A stretch of 64,000 bases of DNA from Trebonia sp963771985 (lineage in GTDB: Bacteria > Actinomycetota > Actinomycetes > Streptosporangiales > Streptosporangiaceae). Below are positions 16,187-24,943 of this stretch, piece after piece (the stretch's first letter is position 1; each line of letters starts with the position of its first letter). Under the pieces are notes generated by a model that saw nothing but the letters and a program-made list of their open reading frames with translations, was not told the origin of the DNA and made no database searches. A program made the translations under genes and the position numbers. The stretch is taken from contig CAVYVO010000028.1 in the NCBI GenBank assembly GCA_963771985.1, positions 372,001 through 436,000 on the forward strand, given 5' to 3'.

Positions 16187-17004
16187 AGATAGTCGAGCTG
16201 GGCGCGGACGGACCATTCGGCGGCACCCCGCACCGCCGGATCCGTGTCCGCGTACACCATGTCGACGATCTCGGCCGGAGTGCGGGCACCGGCGGCCAGT
16301 GCCGACCGTATCTGGTCAAGCCGCTCCTGACGATGCGCGATGTAGTGGTCGAGGACCCCTGCCGGATCAGGGAGCAGCGGCCCGTGGCCGGGCAGCAGGA
16401 CACGCAGCCCGGCACGCCCGGCGAGCGATCTGAGCTCGTCCAGCGTCCGCAGGTAGTCCCCGAGGCCGCCGTCCTGGGCGATCACCGTGGTACCGCGGCC
16501 CAGCACGGTGTCCCCGGTGACCAGCGCGCTGTCCGCGGTGAGCAGCAGGCTCACCGAGTCCGCCGAATGCCCCGGCGTCGCCACCACTCGCAGCTCACAC
16601 CCCGCGGCGGTGAGCACGTCCCCCGCCGCCAGGCCCTCGTCGCCCAGCCGGTGCGCGGGATCGAGGGCCGCGACCGGGGCGCCCGCCATCCGCGCGAACC
16701 GGGCGGCGCCCGCGGCGTGGTCGGGGTGCCCGTGCGTCAGCACGATCAGCGCCACCCGGCGGTCTCCGGCGCGGGCCATGTCCAGCACACGGGTCAGGTG
16801 GCCTTCGTCCTCGGGCCCCGGGTCGACCACCACGACGGCGGCCCCGCCCGGCTCGGCGATGATCCACGTGTTGGTGCCGTCAAGCGTCAGCGGCGAGGGG
16901 TTCGGCGCGAGCACGCAGCGGGCCCGCGTCGTCCCCGAGCCATCGATGCCCTCGATGCCCTCGATGCCCTCGATGACATCAGTTCCGTCGGTGCCGTCGC
17001 GCAT
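16174..17004 (-). CDS. MBL-fold metallohydrolase (LACTB2-like)
   Basis: This 276-residue protein has the metallo-beta-lactamase metal motif THGHPDHAAG, preceded by VVVVDPGPEDEGHL and followed by VVATPGHSADSVSLLL, LVTGDTVLGRGTTV and LLPGHGPLL. A C-terminal winged-helix-like segment (RTPAEIVDMVYADTDPAVRGAAEWSVRAQLDYL) matches LACTB2-type hydrolases, some of which are endoribonucleases; the substrate here is not known. The N-terminus contains IEGIEGIEGI, encoded by a 9-base tandem repeat at about 16943-16976, so the true start may be further in. The C-terminus is supplied by a dispersed repeat. It follows the NUDIX gene by 12 bases. Confidence 0.88.
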   Translation of the reverse strand: MRDGTDGTDVIEGIEGIEGIDGSGTTRARCVLAPNPSPLTLDGTNTWIIAEPGGAAVVVVDPGPEDEGHLTRVLDMARAGDRRVALIVLTHGHPDHAAGAARFARMAGAPVAALDPAHRLGDEGLAAGDVLTAAGCELRVVATPGHSADSVSLLLTADSALVTGDTVLGRGTTVIAQDGGLGDYLRTLDELRSLAGRAGLRVLLPGHGPLLPDPAGVLDHYIAHRQERLDQIRSALAAGARTPAEIVDMVYADTDPAVRGAAEWSVRAQLDYLCLP

Positions 17005-17016
17005 GTCGGTACTCCG

Positions 17017-17862
17017 TTACAGCGGATAGCCGGCTTCGTCGGGGATCAGCATCCAGGCTTGGCCATCCTCGGCCACCAGCCGCGGCATGATCGGCGTGAT
17101 CGTCCGCCGCCTGCCCAGGATCTTCGCGGCGCCGCCCAGGGCGGCGAACTCGTTCAGGGTCGTCGCGGTCGGCGGCAGCAGCATCATCGATCCGGTCCGC
17201 GCGGCCTCGACCGCGGCCGCGGGCCGCACCCACTCGGTCCGGTCCGCCTCGGCCAGATGACCGACAGCCTCTTGCCCCGGCGGCAGCTGAGCGGCGAAGA
17301 ACCGCGCGTCGAACCGCCGCGGCTCGGCCTCCGGGGTGATCCACCGCGCCCACGGCGTCAGCAGCCCGGCCAGCAGCACCAGCCCGCGCCGGGCGAGCAC
17401 CTCGGCGAACGTGACGGAACCGGCGGCGAGGGCGGCACGATCCGCCGCCAGCGACGGGTCGGGCACCGCGGGCGTGCCGTCCGGCCCGCCCGCCAGCAGC
17501 ACTCCCGACTCCTCGAACGTCTCCCGCACCGCCGCGCAGACCAGCGCGCGGGCGTCGGCCGCCGAGCACCCGAGCTGCTCGCCGAACTCGGCGGGGCCGG
17601 GCCCTGACCAGCCGATCCCCGGGTCCCCGTCGGCCGCGTCCACAGACCCGCCGGGAAACACGTAGGCGCCGGGCGCGAACGCCATCGCCGCGGGCCGCCG
17701 CAGCATCAGCACCTCGACCGCGTCGGCGGGCCGCTCCGGCGCCGGCCGCAGGACCATGACGGTCGCCGCGTCCCTCGGCACTGCCGGAGCCAGCCGCCCG
17801 GCCGCGATCTCGGTTATCCGATCGGACAGGCGTTCGCCGAACCAGCCGAGCTGTACCCTCAC
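17017..17862 (-). CDS. NUDIX hydrolase (NUDT19-like)
   Basis: The 281-residue product contains a Nudix box in which the Gly half (AFAPGAYVFPGGSVD) and the catalytic half (AVRETFEESGVLLAGG) are separated by an insert, as in NUDT19/RP2p-type hydrolases that act on CoA or other nucleotide derivatives. The substrate is not shown. The start is GTG at 17862, overlapping the RidA stop as GTGA. Its place between RidA and the MBL gene suggests a small metabolite-repair or housekeeping operon. Confidence 0.88.
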   Translation of the reverse strand: MRVQLGWFGERLSDRITEIAAGRLAPAVPRDAATVMVLRPAPERPADAVEVLMLRRPAAMAFAPGAYVFPGGSVDAADGDPGIGWSGPGPAEFGEQLGCSAADARALVCAAVRETFEESGVLLAGGPDGTPAVPDPSLAADRAALAAGSVTFAEVLARRGLVLLAGLLTPWARWITPEAEPRRFDARFFAAQLPPGQEAVGHLAEADRTEWVRPAAAVEAARTGSMMLLPPTATTLNEFAALGGAAKILGRRRTITPIMPRLVAEDGQAWMLIPDEAGYPL

Positions 17863-18320
17863 GCGATCTCGACGATCATCTCGACCTCCACCGGGGAGTC
17901 CAGCGGCAGGACGGCCATCCCGACCGCGCTCCGCGCGTGCCGGCCGGCGTCGCCGAGCACCTCGATAAGGAACTCGCTCGCGCCGTTGACGACCTGAGCC
18001 TGGCCGGTGAACCCCGGCGCGCTGGCGACGAAGCCCGTCACCTTGACCACGCGGGCGATCGCGTCGACGCCGCCGGCGGCCCCCGCCGCCGCGGCGAGCG
18101 CGTTGAGCGCGCAGACCCGCGCCAGCGCGGCCGCCTCTTCGGGGCTGACCGTGTCGCCGACCTTGCCGGTCGCCTGCAGCTTCCCGTCCACCATGGGCAG
18201 CTGGCCGGACGTATACACGTAATTCCCGGTGCGGACCGCCGGCACATAGGCGGCCACCGGAGCGGTCACCGGCGGGAGCGAGAGCCCGAGCGCGGCCAGC
18301 CGCTCGGCCGGGGTGCTCAT
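17859..18320 (-). CDS. RidA family protein (reactive imine deaminase-like)
   Basis: The 153-residue product has the RidA core: VRTGNYVYTSGQLPMVDGKL, a central helix pair with ALNALAAA, VVKVTGFVASAPGF and the C-terminal RSAVGMAVLPLDSPVEVEMI with the conserved Arg that binds substrate carboxylate. RidA hydrolyses enamine/imine intermediates from PLP enzymes. It is a longer subgroup member, common in actinomycetes. The ATG overlaps the DUF4177 stop as ATGA and its stop overlaps the NUDIX start, so the three are translationally coupled. Confidence 0.9.
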   Translation of the reverse strand: MSTPAERLAALGLSLPPVTAPVAAYVPAVRTGNYVYTSGQLPMVDGKLQATGKVGDTVSPEEAAALARVCALNALAAAAGAAGGVDAIARVVKVTGFVASAPGFTGQAQVVNGASEFLIEVLGDAGRHARSAVGMAVLPLDSPVEVEMIVEIA

Positions 18321-18472
18321 GACTTCTCCCGCTTCATGTAGGCGATGAGCTGCTCACTGTTCGGCCCGGGCACCACGACGACCAGCTCCCATCCTTCGTC
18401 GCCCCAGTTGTCCAGGATCTGCTTGGTCGCGTGCACCAGCAGCGGCACGGTGACGTACTCCCATTTTTGCAT
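18317..18472 (-). CDS. Small DUF4177 protein
   Basis: This 51-residue protein (MQKWEYVTVPLLVHATKQIL, then NWGDEGWELVVVVPG) matches the small DUF4177 family by its WEY and EGWELV motifs. Function is unknown. It starts at 18472, ten bases after the SPFH stop, and overlaps RidA as ATGA; the longer open frame upstream is a shadow of the SPFH gene. Confidence 0.85.
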   Translation of the reverse strand: MQKWEYVTVPLLVHATKQILDNWGDEGWELVVVVPGPNSEQLIAYMKREKS

Positions 18473-18482
18473 GGGCAAAACC

Positions 18483-19499
18483 CTAGCGCTCCGCGACCGG
18501 AACCTCCTCGCTGGTGGCGCCGTCGCCAGCGACGGCGTCGCCGGACGCGCCGTTGCCGGACGCGAGCTCGGGCACGCCGCCGGGCGCGGCCTCAACCTCG
18601 GGAACCGGCGGGACCGTGGTGTCGCCGAGCTCGGGCACTTCCGTGTGCGAGATCGCCGCCTCGGCGGCCGCCACCTCGGCGTCGCCCAGGTCTTCCGGCG
18701 TCGTCTCCTCCGCCGCGTCGGAACCCGACGAGCTCGGCCCGGCGTGCACCCTGTCGAAGAACCGCAGCAGCTCGACGGGGATCGGCATGACGAGCGTGCT
18801 GTTCTTCTCCGCCGCGACCTCGACGACGGTCTGCAGCAGCCGCAGCTGCAGGGCCGCCGGATCCTTCGCCATCACCGCCGCCGCGGCGCCGAGACGCTTG
18901 GACGCCTGGTACTCGCCGTCCGCGGTGATGATCCGGGCGCGGCGTTCCCGCTCCGCCTCGGCCTGCCGCGACATGGAGCGCTTCATGCCCTCGGGCAGCG
19001 AGACGTCCTTGAGCTCCACGCGCTCGACCCGGACCCCCCAGGGTTCCTCGGTCGGCTCGTCGATGATGCGCCGCAGTTCCCTGTTCACCGTCTCCCGCTC
19101 GGCGAGCAGCTGGTCCATCTCGGACTGGCCGATGATCGACCGCAGCGAGGTCTGCGCCTGCTGCAGGATGGCGTACTGGTAATCCTGGACGTTGATCGTG
19201 GCCTTGATCGGGTCGACGACCCGGTAGTAGACGACGGCGTCCACCCGGACCGTCACGTTATCCCTGGTGATGCCCTCCTGGGCGGGCACGGCGATCGCGA
19301 CGATCTGCATGTTGACCTTCTGCATGCGGTCGCCGACCGGCCGCAGCAGGGCGAGGCCCGGGCCGCGCACTTCAGGCAGCACCTTCCCGAACCGGTAGAC
19401 GATGCCTTTTTCGTACTGCTGAACGACCCGGATCGACCGCCCCACGGCGATCAGTCCGGCTATGACCAGGATCACGATGACAGTGACGATAGCCGCCAT
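18483..19499 (-). CDS. SPFH/band 7 domain membrane protein (slipin-like)
   Basis: The 338-residue protein begins with one membrane segment (about residues 3-19), followed by the band 7 domain: VVQQYEKGIVYRFGKVL, AVPAQEGITRDNVTVRVDAVVYYRVVDP, the coiled-coil helix QAEAERERRARIITADGEYQASKRL and LRLLQTVVEVA. These slipins form membrane microdomain scaffolds. The C-terminal 100 residues are acidic and Ala/Gly/Pro-rich. ATG at 19499 is chosen because GAGAGG precedes it and the membrane segment follows directly. It begins the minus-strand operon running through DUF4177, RidA, NUDIX and MBL. Confidence 0.9.
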   Translation of the reverse strand: MAAIVTVIVILVIAGLIAVGRSIRVVQQYEKGIVYRFGKVLPEVRGPGLALLRPVGDRMQKVNMQIVAIAVPAQEGITRDNVTVRVDAVVYYRVVDPIKATINVQDYQYAILQQAQTSLRSIIGQSEMDQLLAERETVNRELRRIIDEPTEEPWGVRVERVELKDVSLPEGMKRSMSRQAEAERERRARIITADGEYQASKRLGAAAAVMAKDPAALQLRLLQTVVEVAAEKNSTLVMPIPVELLRFFDRVHAGPSSSGSDAAEETTPEDLGDAEVAAAEAAISHTEVPELGDTTVPPVPEVEAAPGGVPELASGNGASGDAVAGDGATSEEVPVAER

Positions 19500-19752
19500 C
19501 TGAATCGCCTCTCTTCCGTAAGCGCAAGGGCTTGCTTTCAGACTAGTCCGCACTAATGCCCGCATACAGCCATCGCTAACGAACGTAAGAGTCGCCACCT
19601 TCCGTTCGGAAGCGAATGCGTTCAAGCACCACGCGACGGAGAATGGCTGCGACCAGCGCGGACCGGCACGTTCCGGTCACCGGGCGGCGATAGCCTCGCT
19701 TAGAGCGCCGTTGATGGCGTGGCACAGAGCAGACGGACCAAGGGCACAGGGC

Positions 19753-20760
19753 ATGACGGCGAGGGACACCGACTGGGACGGCGTACGGCTGCACGTCGTG
19801 ACGGGCAAGGGGGGCACCGGCAAGACGACCGCCGCCGCCGCCTTGGCGCTCGCCTTGGCGCACGGCGGCCGGAAGGTCCTGCTGATCGAGGCCGAGGGCC
19901 GGCAGGGCATCGCGCGGCTCTTCGACCGGCCGCCGCTCCCGTACGCGGAGCGCAAGATCGCCATCGGCCCGGGTGAGGCCGACGACGGACGCGATCCCGG
20001 CGGCGACGTCTACGCGCTCGCGATCGATCCGGAGGGCGCGCTCCTTGACTACCTGCACATGTTCTACAACATGCGCAGCGCGGGGATCGCGCTGACCAAG
20101 CTCGGCATGGTCGACTTCGCGACGACGATCGCGCCGGGCCTAGACGACGTGCTGGTCACCGGGAAGGCGACCGAGGCGGCGCGGCGCAAGCAGCACGGCG
20201 GCGGCTTCGTGTACGACTGCGTAGTCCTCGACGCGCCGCCCACGGGCCGGATCGGCAGGTTCCTCAACGTCACGGCGGAGGTGTCCGGCCTGGCCAAGAT
20301 CGGCCCGATCAGGACGCACGCCGACACCGTGGCGAACGTGATCAAGTCGCCGCAGACGGCCGTGCACTTCGTCTCCACGCTGGAGGAAATGCCGGTACAG
20401 GAGACGCTCGACGGCATCGCGGAGCTCCGCGGGATCCCGGGCATGCAGATCGGCGGCATCGTGATCAACATGGCCAGGCCCGCGATACTGAGCCGTGAGG
20501 AGCTGAAGACCGCGCCGGATGTGGGCGCCATGGCGACGGCGCTGGCCGCCGCCGGCCTGCACCACACCGACGCGCTCGCCGCGGCGCTGGCGGACGAGCT
20601 CGCCGAGCACGCGGCGCAGGTCGAGCTGCAGGACCGCGAGCGCAACGAGCTCGAATCGGCGGGCCAGCCCATTTACGAGCTGCCGATGATCGCCGATGGT
20701 ATCGACATGGCAGCCCTGTACCGGCTAGCCGTCGAGCTACGTGACCAAGGAGCTGCGTAA
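19753..20760 (+). CDS. ArsA/Get3-like ATPase, first of pair
   Basis: The 335-residue product has a deviant Walker A GKGGTGKTTAAAA near the N-terminus, switch-like VVLDAPPTGRIGRFLNVT, and a C-terminal Gly/Ile-rich sheet segment. It matches the actinomycete ArsA-like ATPases that occur as a pair next to the WhiB4/WblA gene; bacterial Get3-like ATPases are implicated in redox chaperoning or membrane protein handling, but the role here is not known. The start is ATG at 19753; ATGs at 19711 and 19714 are less likely. It overlaps the second ATPase gene by 20 bases if that uses GTG at 20741. Confidence 0.87.
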   Translation: MTARDTDWDGVRLHVVTGKGGTGKTTAAAALALALAHGGRKVLLIEAEGRQGIARLFDRPPLPYAERKIAIGPGEADDGRDPGGDVYALAIDPEGALLDYLHMFYNMRSAGIALTKLGMVDFATTIAPGLDDVLVTGKATEAARRKQHGGGFVYDCVVLDAPPTGRIGRFLNVTAEVSGLAKIGPIRTHADTVANVIKSPQTAVHFVSTLEEMPVQETLDGIAELRGIPGMQIGGIVINMARPAILSREELKTAPDVGAMATALAAAGLHHTDALAAALADELAEHAAQVELQDRERNELESAGQPIYELPMIADGIDMAALYRLAVELRDQGAA

Positions 20761-21967
20761 TTTCATGAACCCCCGGCTGGAGATGGACCGGATCATCGAC
20801 GACCGCCGCACCAGGATCATCGTCTGCTGCGGCTCCGGGGGGGTCGGCAAGACCACCGCCGCGGCGTCGATCGGCCTCCGCGCCGCCGAACGCGGCAGGC
20901 AGGTCTGCGTGCTCACCGTCGACCCCGCCCGGCGGCTGGCCCAGTCGATGGGGCTTACCTCGCTGGACAACACGCCGCGCCTGGTCGAGGGTGTCGCGGA
21001 GGAAAACGGCGGCAGCCTGCACGCGATGATGCTCGACATGAAGCGCACCTTCGACGAGATCGTCGAGGCGCACGCCGACCCCGCGCGGGCGGCGCAGATC
21101 CTGGCCAACCCGTTCTACCAGTCGCTGTCGTCCAGCTTCGCCGGCACGCAGGAGTACATGGCGATGGAGAAGCTCGGCCAGCTGCGGCGCTCCGACGAGT
21201 GGGACCTGATCGTGGTGGACACCCCGCCGAGCCGGTCAGCGCTCGACTTCCTCGACGCCCCCGAACGCCTCGGCCGGTTCCTGGACGGCCGCCTGATCCG
21301 GGTGCTGACCAGCCCGGTCAGGGCGGGCCGCCCGTTCACGAAGATGCTGAACGCCGGGTTCTCGATGATGACCGGCGCGCTGACCAAGCTGCTCGGCGCC
21401 CAGGTGCTGCGCGACGCGCAGACGTTCATCACGGCGTTCGACACGATGTTCGGCGGGTTCCGCGAGCGAGCCGATGCCACTTACCGGCTGCTGCAGGCAC
21501 CAGGCACGTCGTTCCTGGTCATCGCCGCTCCGGAGCCGGACGCGCTGCGGGAGGCGTCCTACTTCGTGGAGCGGCTGGACGAGGAGCGCATGCCGCTGGC
21601 CGGACTGATACTCAACCGGGTGCACTCCTCGCCCGCCACCACGCTGAGCGCCGCGCGATCGCTGGCCGCCGCTGAAACACTGGACACCCTGCTGACGGGG
21701 GGTTCGGGGGGTCGTCCCCCCGGGCATAGCAGTATTCCGAACGGAAGCGCGGTTCCCGCCGAGGGGAACGGTTACTCCGTGACGGCGGCGGCCCTGCGGC
21801 TGCATGCCGAGCACATGAGCCTAGCGGTGCGAGAACGCCGGGTATCCGGCGCGTTCACGTCGGCTTATCCGGCCGTTCCCGTCGTAGAAGTGCCCGCTCT
21901 GCCGGTGGATGTGCACGACCTCGCCGGGCTGCGCCGCATCGGCGAGGCGCTCGCGGATCAGGAGTAG
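20741..21967 (+). CDS. ArsA/Get3-like ATPase, second of pair, with repeat-encoded insertion
   Basis: The product shows CCGSGGVGKTTAAASIGLRAA (deviant Walker A), VLTVDPARRLAQSMG, the switch II VVDTPPSRSALDFLDAPERL and FLVIAAPEPDALREASYFVERL. It pairs with the preceding ATPase, possibly as a heterodimer. GTG at 20741 gives 408 residues; ATG at 20765, 12 bases after AAGGAG, is an alternative. Residues about 318-335 (TGGSGGRPPGHSS) are encoded by the G-run/C-run repeat at 21692-21732, inserted in frame between helix LAAAETLDTLL and the C-terminal domain. Confidence 0.88.
   Translation: MTKELRNFMNPRLEMDRIIDDRRTRIIVCCGSGGVGKTTAAASIGLRAAERGRQVCVLTVDPARRLAQSMGLTSLDNTPRLVEGVAEENGGSLHAMMLDMKRTFDEIVEAHADPARAAQILANPFYQSLSSSFAGTQEYMAMEKLGQLRRSDEWDLIVVDTPPSRSALDFLDAPERLGRFLDGRLIRVLTSPVRAGRPFTKMLNAGFSMMTGALTKLLGAQVLRDAQTFITAFDTMFGGFRERADATYRLLQAPGTSFLVIAAPEPDALREASYFVERLDEERMPLAGLILNRVHSSPATTLSAARSLAAAETLDTLLTGGSGGRPPGHSSIPNGSAVPAEGNGYSVTAAALRLHAEHMSLAVRERRVSGAFTSAYPAVPVVEVPALPVDVHDLAGLRRIGEALADQE
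21692..21732 (+). repeat. G-run/C-run palindromic repeat, copy 5 (inside ArsA-like gene)
   Basis: This copy has ctgacgggggg, a shortened spacer, the core GGGGGGTCGTCCCCCC and the end gggcatagcag, closely matching the copies at 16095-16186. It lies wholly within the second ArsA-like coding sequence and keeps the reading frame open. Confidence 0.85.
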
Positions 21968-22009
21968 TAGCTGGCCTCATTGCCAGCCCGGCTTCGCTGC
22001 CGGCAGGGC

Positions 22010-22312
22010 TCAGCTGGCGACCAGCTCGTCGATGCCCTGGCGCTCGTAGCGGTCACGGGCCCGCTCGAGCAGTTCCCGCCACGACGTTACGTCGGGCCTG
22101 CGGCGAAGAAGCGCGCGCCGCTCGCGTTCGGTCATTCCGCCCCAGACGCCGAACTCGATGCCGTTGTCGAGCGCGTCCGCAAGGCACTCGGTCCTCACCG
22201 GGCACCCCCGGCAGATGAGCTTGGCGCGGTTCTGGGCTGCACCCTGGACAAACAGCTCGTCAGGGTCGGTTCCCTTGCAAGCGGCGCGTGTGGTCCAGTC
22301 GGTGATCCACAT
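22010..22312 (-). CDS. wblA: WhiB family redox-sensing regulator, WblA/WhiB4 type
   Basis: The 100-residue protein has the four Fe-S cysteines (Cys12, 34, 37, 43) in AAC, ICRGCPVRTEC, the GVWGG turn and the basic ERERRALLRRRP DNA-binding segment. QGAAQNRAK and the C-terminal TSWRELLERARDRYERQG match actinomycete WblA (WhiB4 in mycobacteria), which controls sporulation onset and oxidative-stress genes. Context agrees: paired ArsA-like ATPases on one side, ponA on the other, as in Streptomyces and mycobacteria. It diverges from ponA and converges on the ATPase pair with only 42 bases between stops. Confidence 0.93.
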   Translation of the reverse strand: MWITDWTTRAACKGTDPDELFVQGAAQNRAKLICRGCPVRTECLADALDNGIEFGVWGGMTERERRALLRRRPDVTSWRELLERARDRYERQGIDELVAS

Positions 22313-22525
22313 GTGCCCAACTCCTCTTGATCGCCGGGCACGCGTGTACCCGGACGGTCTGCGTTGACGGATTGCCTGCCGTGTGGGTGTGCGGCCACCC
22401 GGGCACGGTTATAGCTTCGTGACAATGCAACTTACGGAAGTTTGGCCATACCTGCCAAGACCCCGCCATGGCCATTTCACAGATAGTCCTGATGGGCTAT
22501 ATACAGCCCTCGGCATAGTACTAGT

Positions 22526-22565
22526 CTGCGGAGGACGACCCCCGTGCCCCCGAAAATTGCAGTAG
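22526..22565 (-). repeat. Diverged G-run/C-run repeat, copy 6 (upstream of ponA)
   Basis: Read on the minus strand, this segment has a CGGGGGCACGGGGGTCGTCC core and a gcag end that match the repeat family, but its C run is broken. It lies in the wblA-ponA divergent spacer about 30 bases before the ponA start. Membership is likely, not certain. Confidence 0.45.
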
Positions 22566-22594
22566 TACCGTCCATGCCGCGTACGCTATGAGCC

Positions 22595-24937
22595 GTGCAG
22601 CTCTTGGACTGGACAGCCAGCAAGACAAGCGCTGTCGGACGCCTCCTGTTGATGTCGGCGCTCGGCGGCGTGCTCGCGGCGGCCATGGTGCTGCCCGTGG
22701 TGGCGGCGACCGGCATCCTGGTCAGGAACACCTCCGACAAGTTCACCACCCTGGCGATCAACACCTCCAGCCTCCCGCAGCGGTCGGAGATCTTCGACCG
22801 CCAGGGGAACCTGATCACGTACGTGTACGGCGTGGACCTGGGTCCCGGGATGACGTACACCGGTCTCGACCGGCAGCCGGTGAGCTACAGCCAGATCTCG
22901 CCGAACATGCTCAACGCGATCGTGGCGATCGAGGACGACAGGTTCTGGCAGCGCGGCGCGCTCGACATCAAGGGGACGTTCCGCGCGCTGGTCAACGACC
23001 TGCAGCACAAGCCCATCCAGGGCGGTTCCACGATCGAGCAGCAGTACGTGAAGGGCGTCCTCGTCCTGCAGGGGCTCGGCAGCCCCGCGGCCGAGCAGGC
23101 GGCCACAGCGGACACGCTGAACCGCAAGCTCGACCAGCTGCGGATGGCCGTCCAGGTCGCGCACACGATGTCGAAGCAGCAGATCCTGGCCGGGTACCTC
23201 AACGACGCCTTCTACGGGAGCAGCGCATGGGGCATCGAGGCGGCGGCGGAGACCTACTTCGGCACGACTGCGGCGAAGCTGACCCTCGCCCAGGCCGCCA
23301 CGCTGGCCGGGATCGTCGAGGACCCCACTCGGTATGACCCGCTGCTGGACCCCACGCAGGCGCTTCAGCGGCGCAACACCGTCCTCGGCCGCATGCGGGA
23401 CACCAAGATGCTCTCGGCCGCGGCCGTGGCAGCGGCGATGAACCAGAAGCTGGGCCTGAACCCGGGCGCGGTGCAGAGCGGCTGCAACGCGAACACGGTC
23501 GGCAACGACGCCTTCTTCTGCGACTACGTGATCCACTCGATCCTGCTGGACAAGACGTTCGGCGAGACCACCGAGGATCGCGCCAAGCTGCTCGCCACCG
23601 GCGGCCTGCAGATCTACACCACGGTCAGCCCGCAGGACCAGAGCGCCGCGACCAGGGCGGTCAACTTCGTGCTGCCGTCGCACGACAACTACTACAACCC
23701 GGCCCGCAACGCCGACACCGAGGTGCTGATGCAGCCGGGGACCGGCAAGGTCCTCGCCATCGCCGAGGACCGGCCCTACGGCACCGGCAAGAACCAGACC
23801 GAGATCGACTACGCGGTGAACTCGCAGTACGGCGGCGCCGACGGTGTGCAGACCGGTTCTTCGTCCAAGCTGTTCACGCTGATAACCGCGCTCGAGCAGG
23901 GCGTGCCGTTCGGCTTCCAGATGACAGTCCCTGGTTCGACGACGGTCAGCGGCTACTACAACTGCGCCGGCCAGCCGGCTGGCTACTACAACGGCCAGTC
24001 CGGCGTGTTCAACGTGACGAACGCCGAGGGGCCGGGCACGAGCACCGACTCGCTCTACACGGGGACGACCAACTCGATCAACGTGTTCTTCGCCAAGCTG
24101 GAGCAGAAGGTCGGCTTGTGCAATGTCGTGCACACCGCGGTCCAGCTCGGCATGACACGCGCGGACGGCAAGTCGCTGCTGTCCTGGGACGGGAGCAGCC
24201 AGCCGCCGGCCGACGACCTGCCCGCCTTCACCCTCGGCGTGGTGAACGTCTCCCCGATGTCCATGGCCGCCGCGTACGCCACCGTGGCCTCGGGCGGCAT
24301 CTACTGCAAGCCGACGGCGATCAGCAAGGTCATCGACTCGGCCGGCGGGTCGCTGCCGGTGCCGTCGGCGGGCTGCCACCGGGTGCTGTCCAGCGACGTC
24401 GCTAACGGGGTGAACTACATCCTCCAGGGCGTGCTCACGTCGGGAACGGCCGCGAACATCGGCGGTATCTCCGGCTACCAGACGGCCGGCAAGACGGGCA
24501 CCTCGAACGTGGCCAGCGGCAACGGCACGCCTTTCGCCGCGTTCGCGGGCTACACCACGAACCTGGCCAGCTACGTCTCGGTGTTCAACCCGGTCTCTCC
24601 GACGGTCGACACGATGACCGGCTACAGCGCCTGCTACCAGCTGGAGTACGGGGGCCTCGAGTGCCCGGGCGAGATGTTCGGCGCTAACGCGCCGGCGAGC
24701 ACCTGGCACATGACGTTCGACCACGCCAACCTCGGCGGCTCGTACGACTTCGGGCAGGTCTCGCCGACCAGCGTGCTATGGAGCCAGGGCAACGGCATGT
24801 ACGTCAAGCAGCCGCCCCAGCCGAAGAAGGGTGGCGGCGGCACCGGCGGCGGGACCGGCACCGGCGGGACCGGTGGCGGCGGCACCGGCGGCGGGACCGG
24901 CGGCGGTGGCGGCGGTCACGGCGGCCCGCACGGCTGA
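22595..24937 (+). CDS. ponA: Class A penicillin-binding protein (bifunctional transglycosylase/transpeptidase)
   Basis: This cell-wall polymerase has one N-terminal membrane anchor (about residues 17-43), a GT51 transglycosylase domain with catalytic Glu113 in IEDDRFW and GGSTIEQQ (143-150), and a transpeptidase domain with SSSK (Ser422, Lys425), SIN (494-496) and KTGTS (about 632). Several Cys residues in the transpeptidase domain (NCAG, LCN, YCK, GCH, CYQLEYGGLEC) suggest disulfides outside the cell. The C-terminus is a Gly/Thr-rich tail instead of a visible PASTA domain. Its start is GTG at 22595. Location beside wblA matches mycobacterial ponA2. Confidence 0.94.
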   Translation: MQLLDWTASKTSAVGRLLLMSALGGVLAAAMVLPVVAATGILVRNTSDKFTTLAINTSSLPQRSEIFDRQGNLITYVYGVDLGPGMTYTGLDRQPVSYSQISPNMLNAIVAIEDDRFWQRGALDIKGTFRALVNDLQHKPIQGGSTIEQQYVKGVLVLQGLGSPAAEQAATADTLNRKLDQLRMAVQVAHTMSKQQILAGYLNDAFYGSSAWGIEAAAETYFGTTAAKLTLAQAATLAGIVEDPTRYDPLLDPTQALQRRNTVLGRMRDTKMLSAAAVAAAMNQKLGLNPGAVQSGCNANTVGNDAFFCDYVIHSILLDKTFGETTEDRAKLLATGGLQIYTTVSPQDQSAATRAVNFVLPSHDNYYNPARNADTEVLMQPGTGKVLAIAEDRPYGTGKNQTEIDYAVNSQYGGADGVQTGSSSKLFTLITALEQGVPFGFQMTVPGSTTVSGYYNCAGQPAGYYNGQSGVFNVTNAEGPGTSTDSLYTGTTNSINVFFAKLEQKVGLCNVVHTAVQLGMTRADGKSLLSWDGSSQPPADDLPAFTLGVVNVSPMSMAAAYATVASGGIYCKPTAISKVIDSAGGSLPVPSAGCHRVLSSDVANGVNYILQGVLTSGTAANIGGISGYQTAGKTGTSNVASGNGTPFAAFAGYTTNLASYVSVFNPVSPTVDTMTGYSACYQLEYGGLECPGEMFGANAPASTWHMTFDHANLGGSYDFGQVSPTSVLWSQGNGMYVKQPPQPKKGGGGTGGGTGTGGTGGGGTGGGTGGGGGGHGGPHG

Positions 24938-24943
24938 CGCGGC

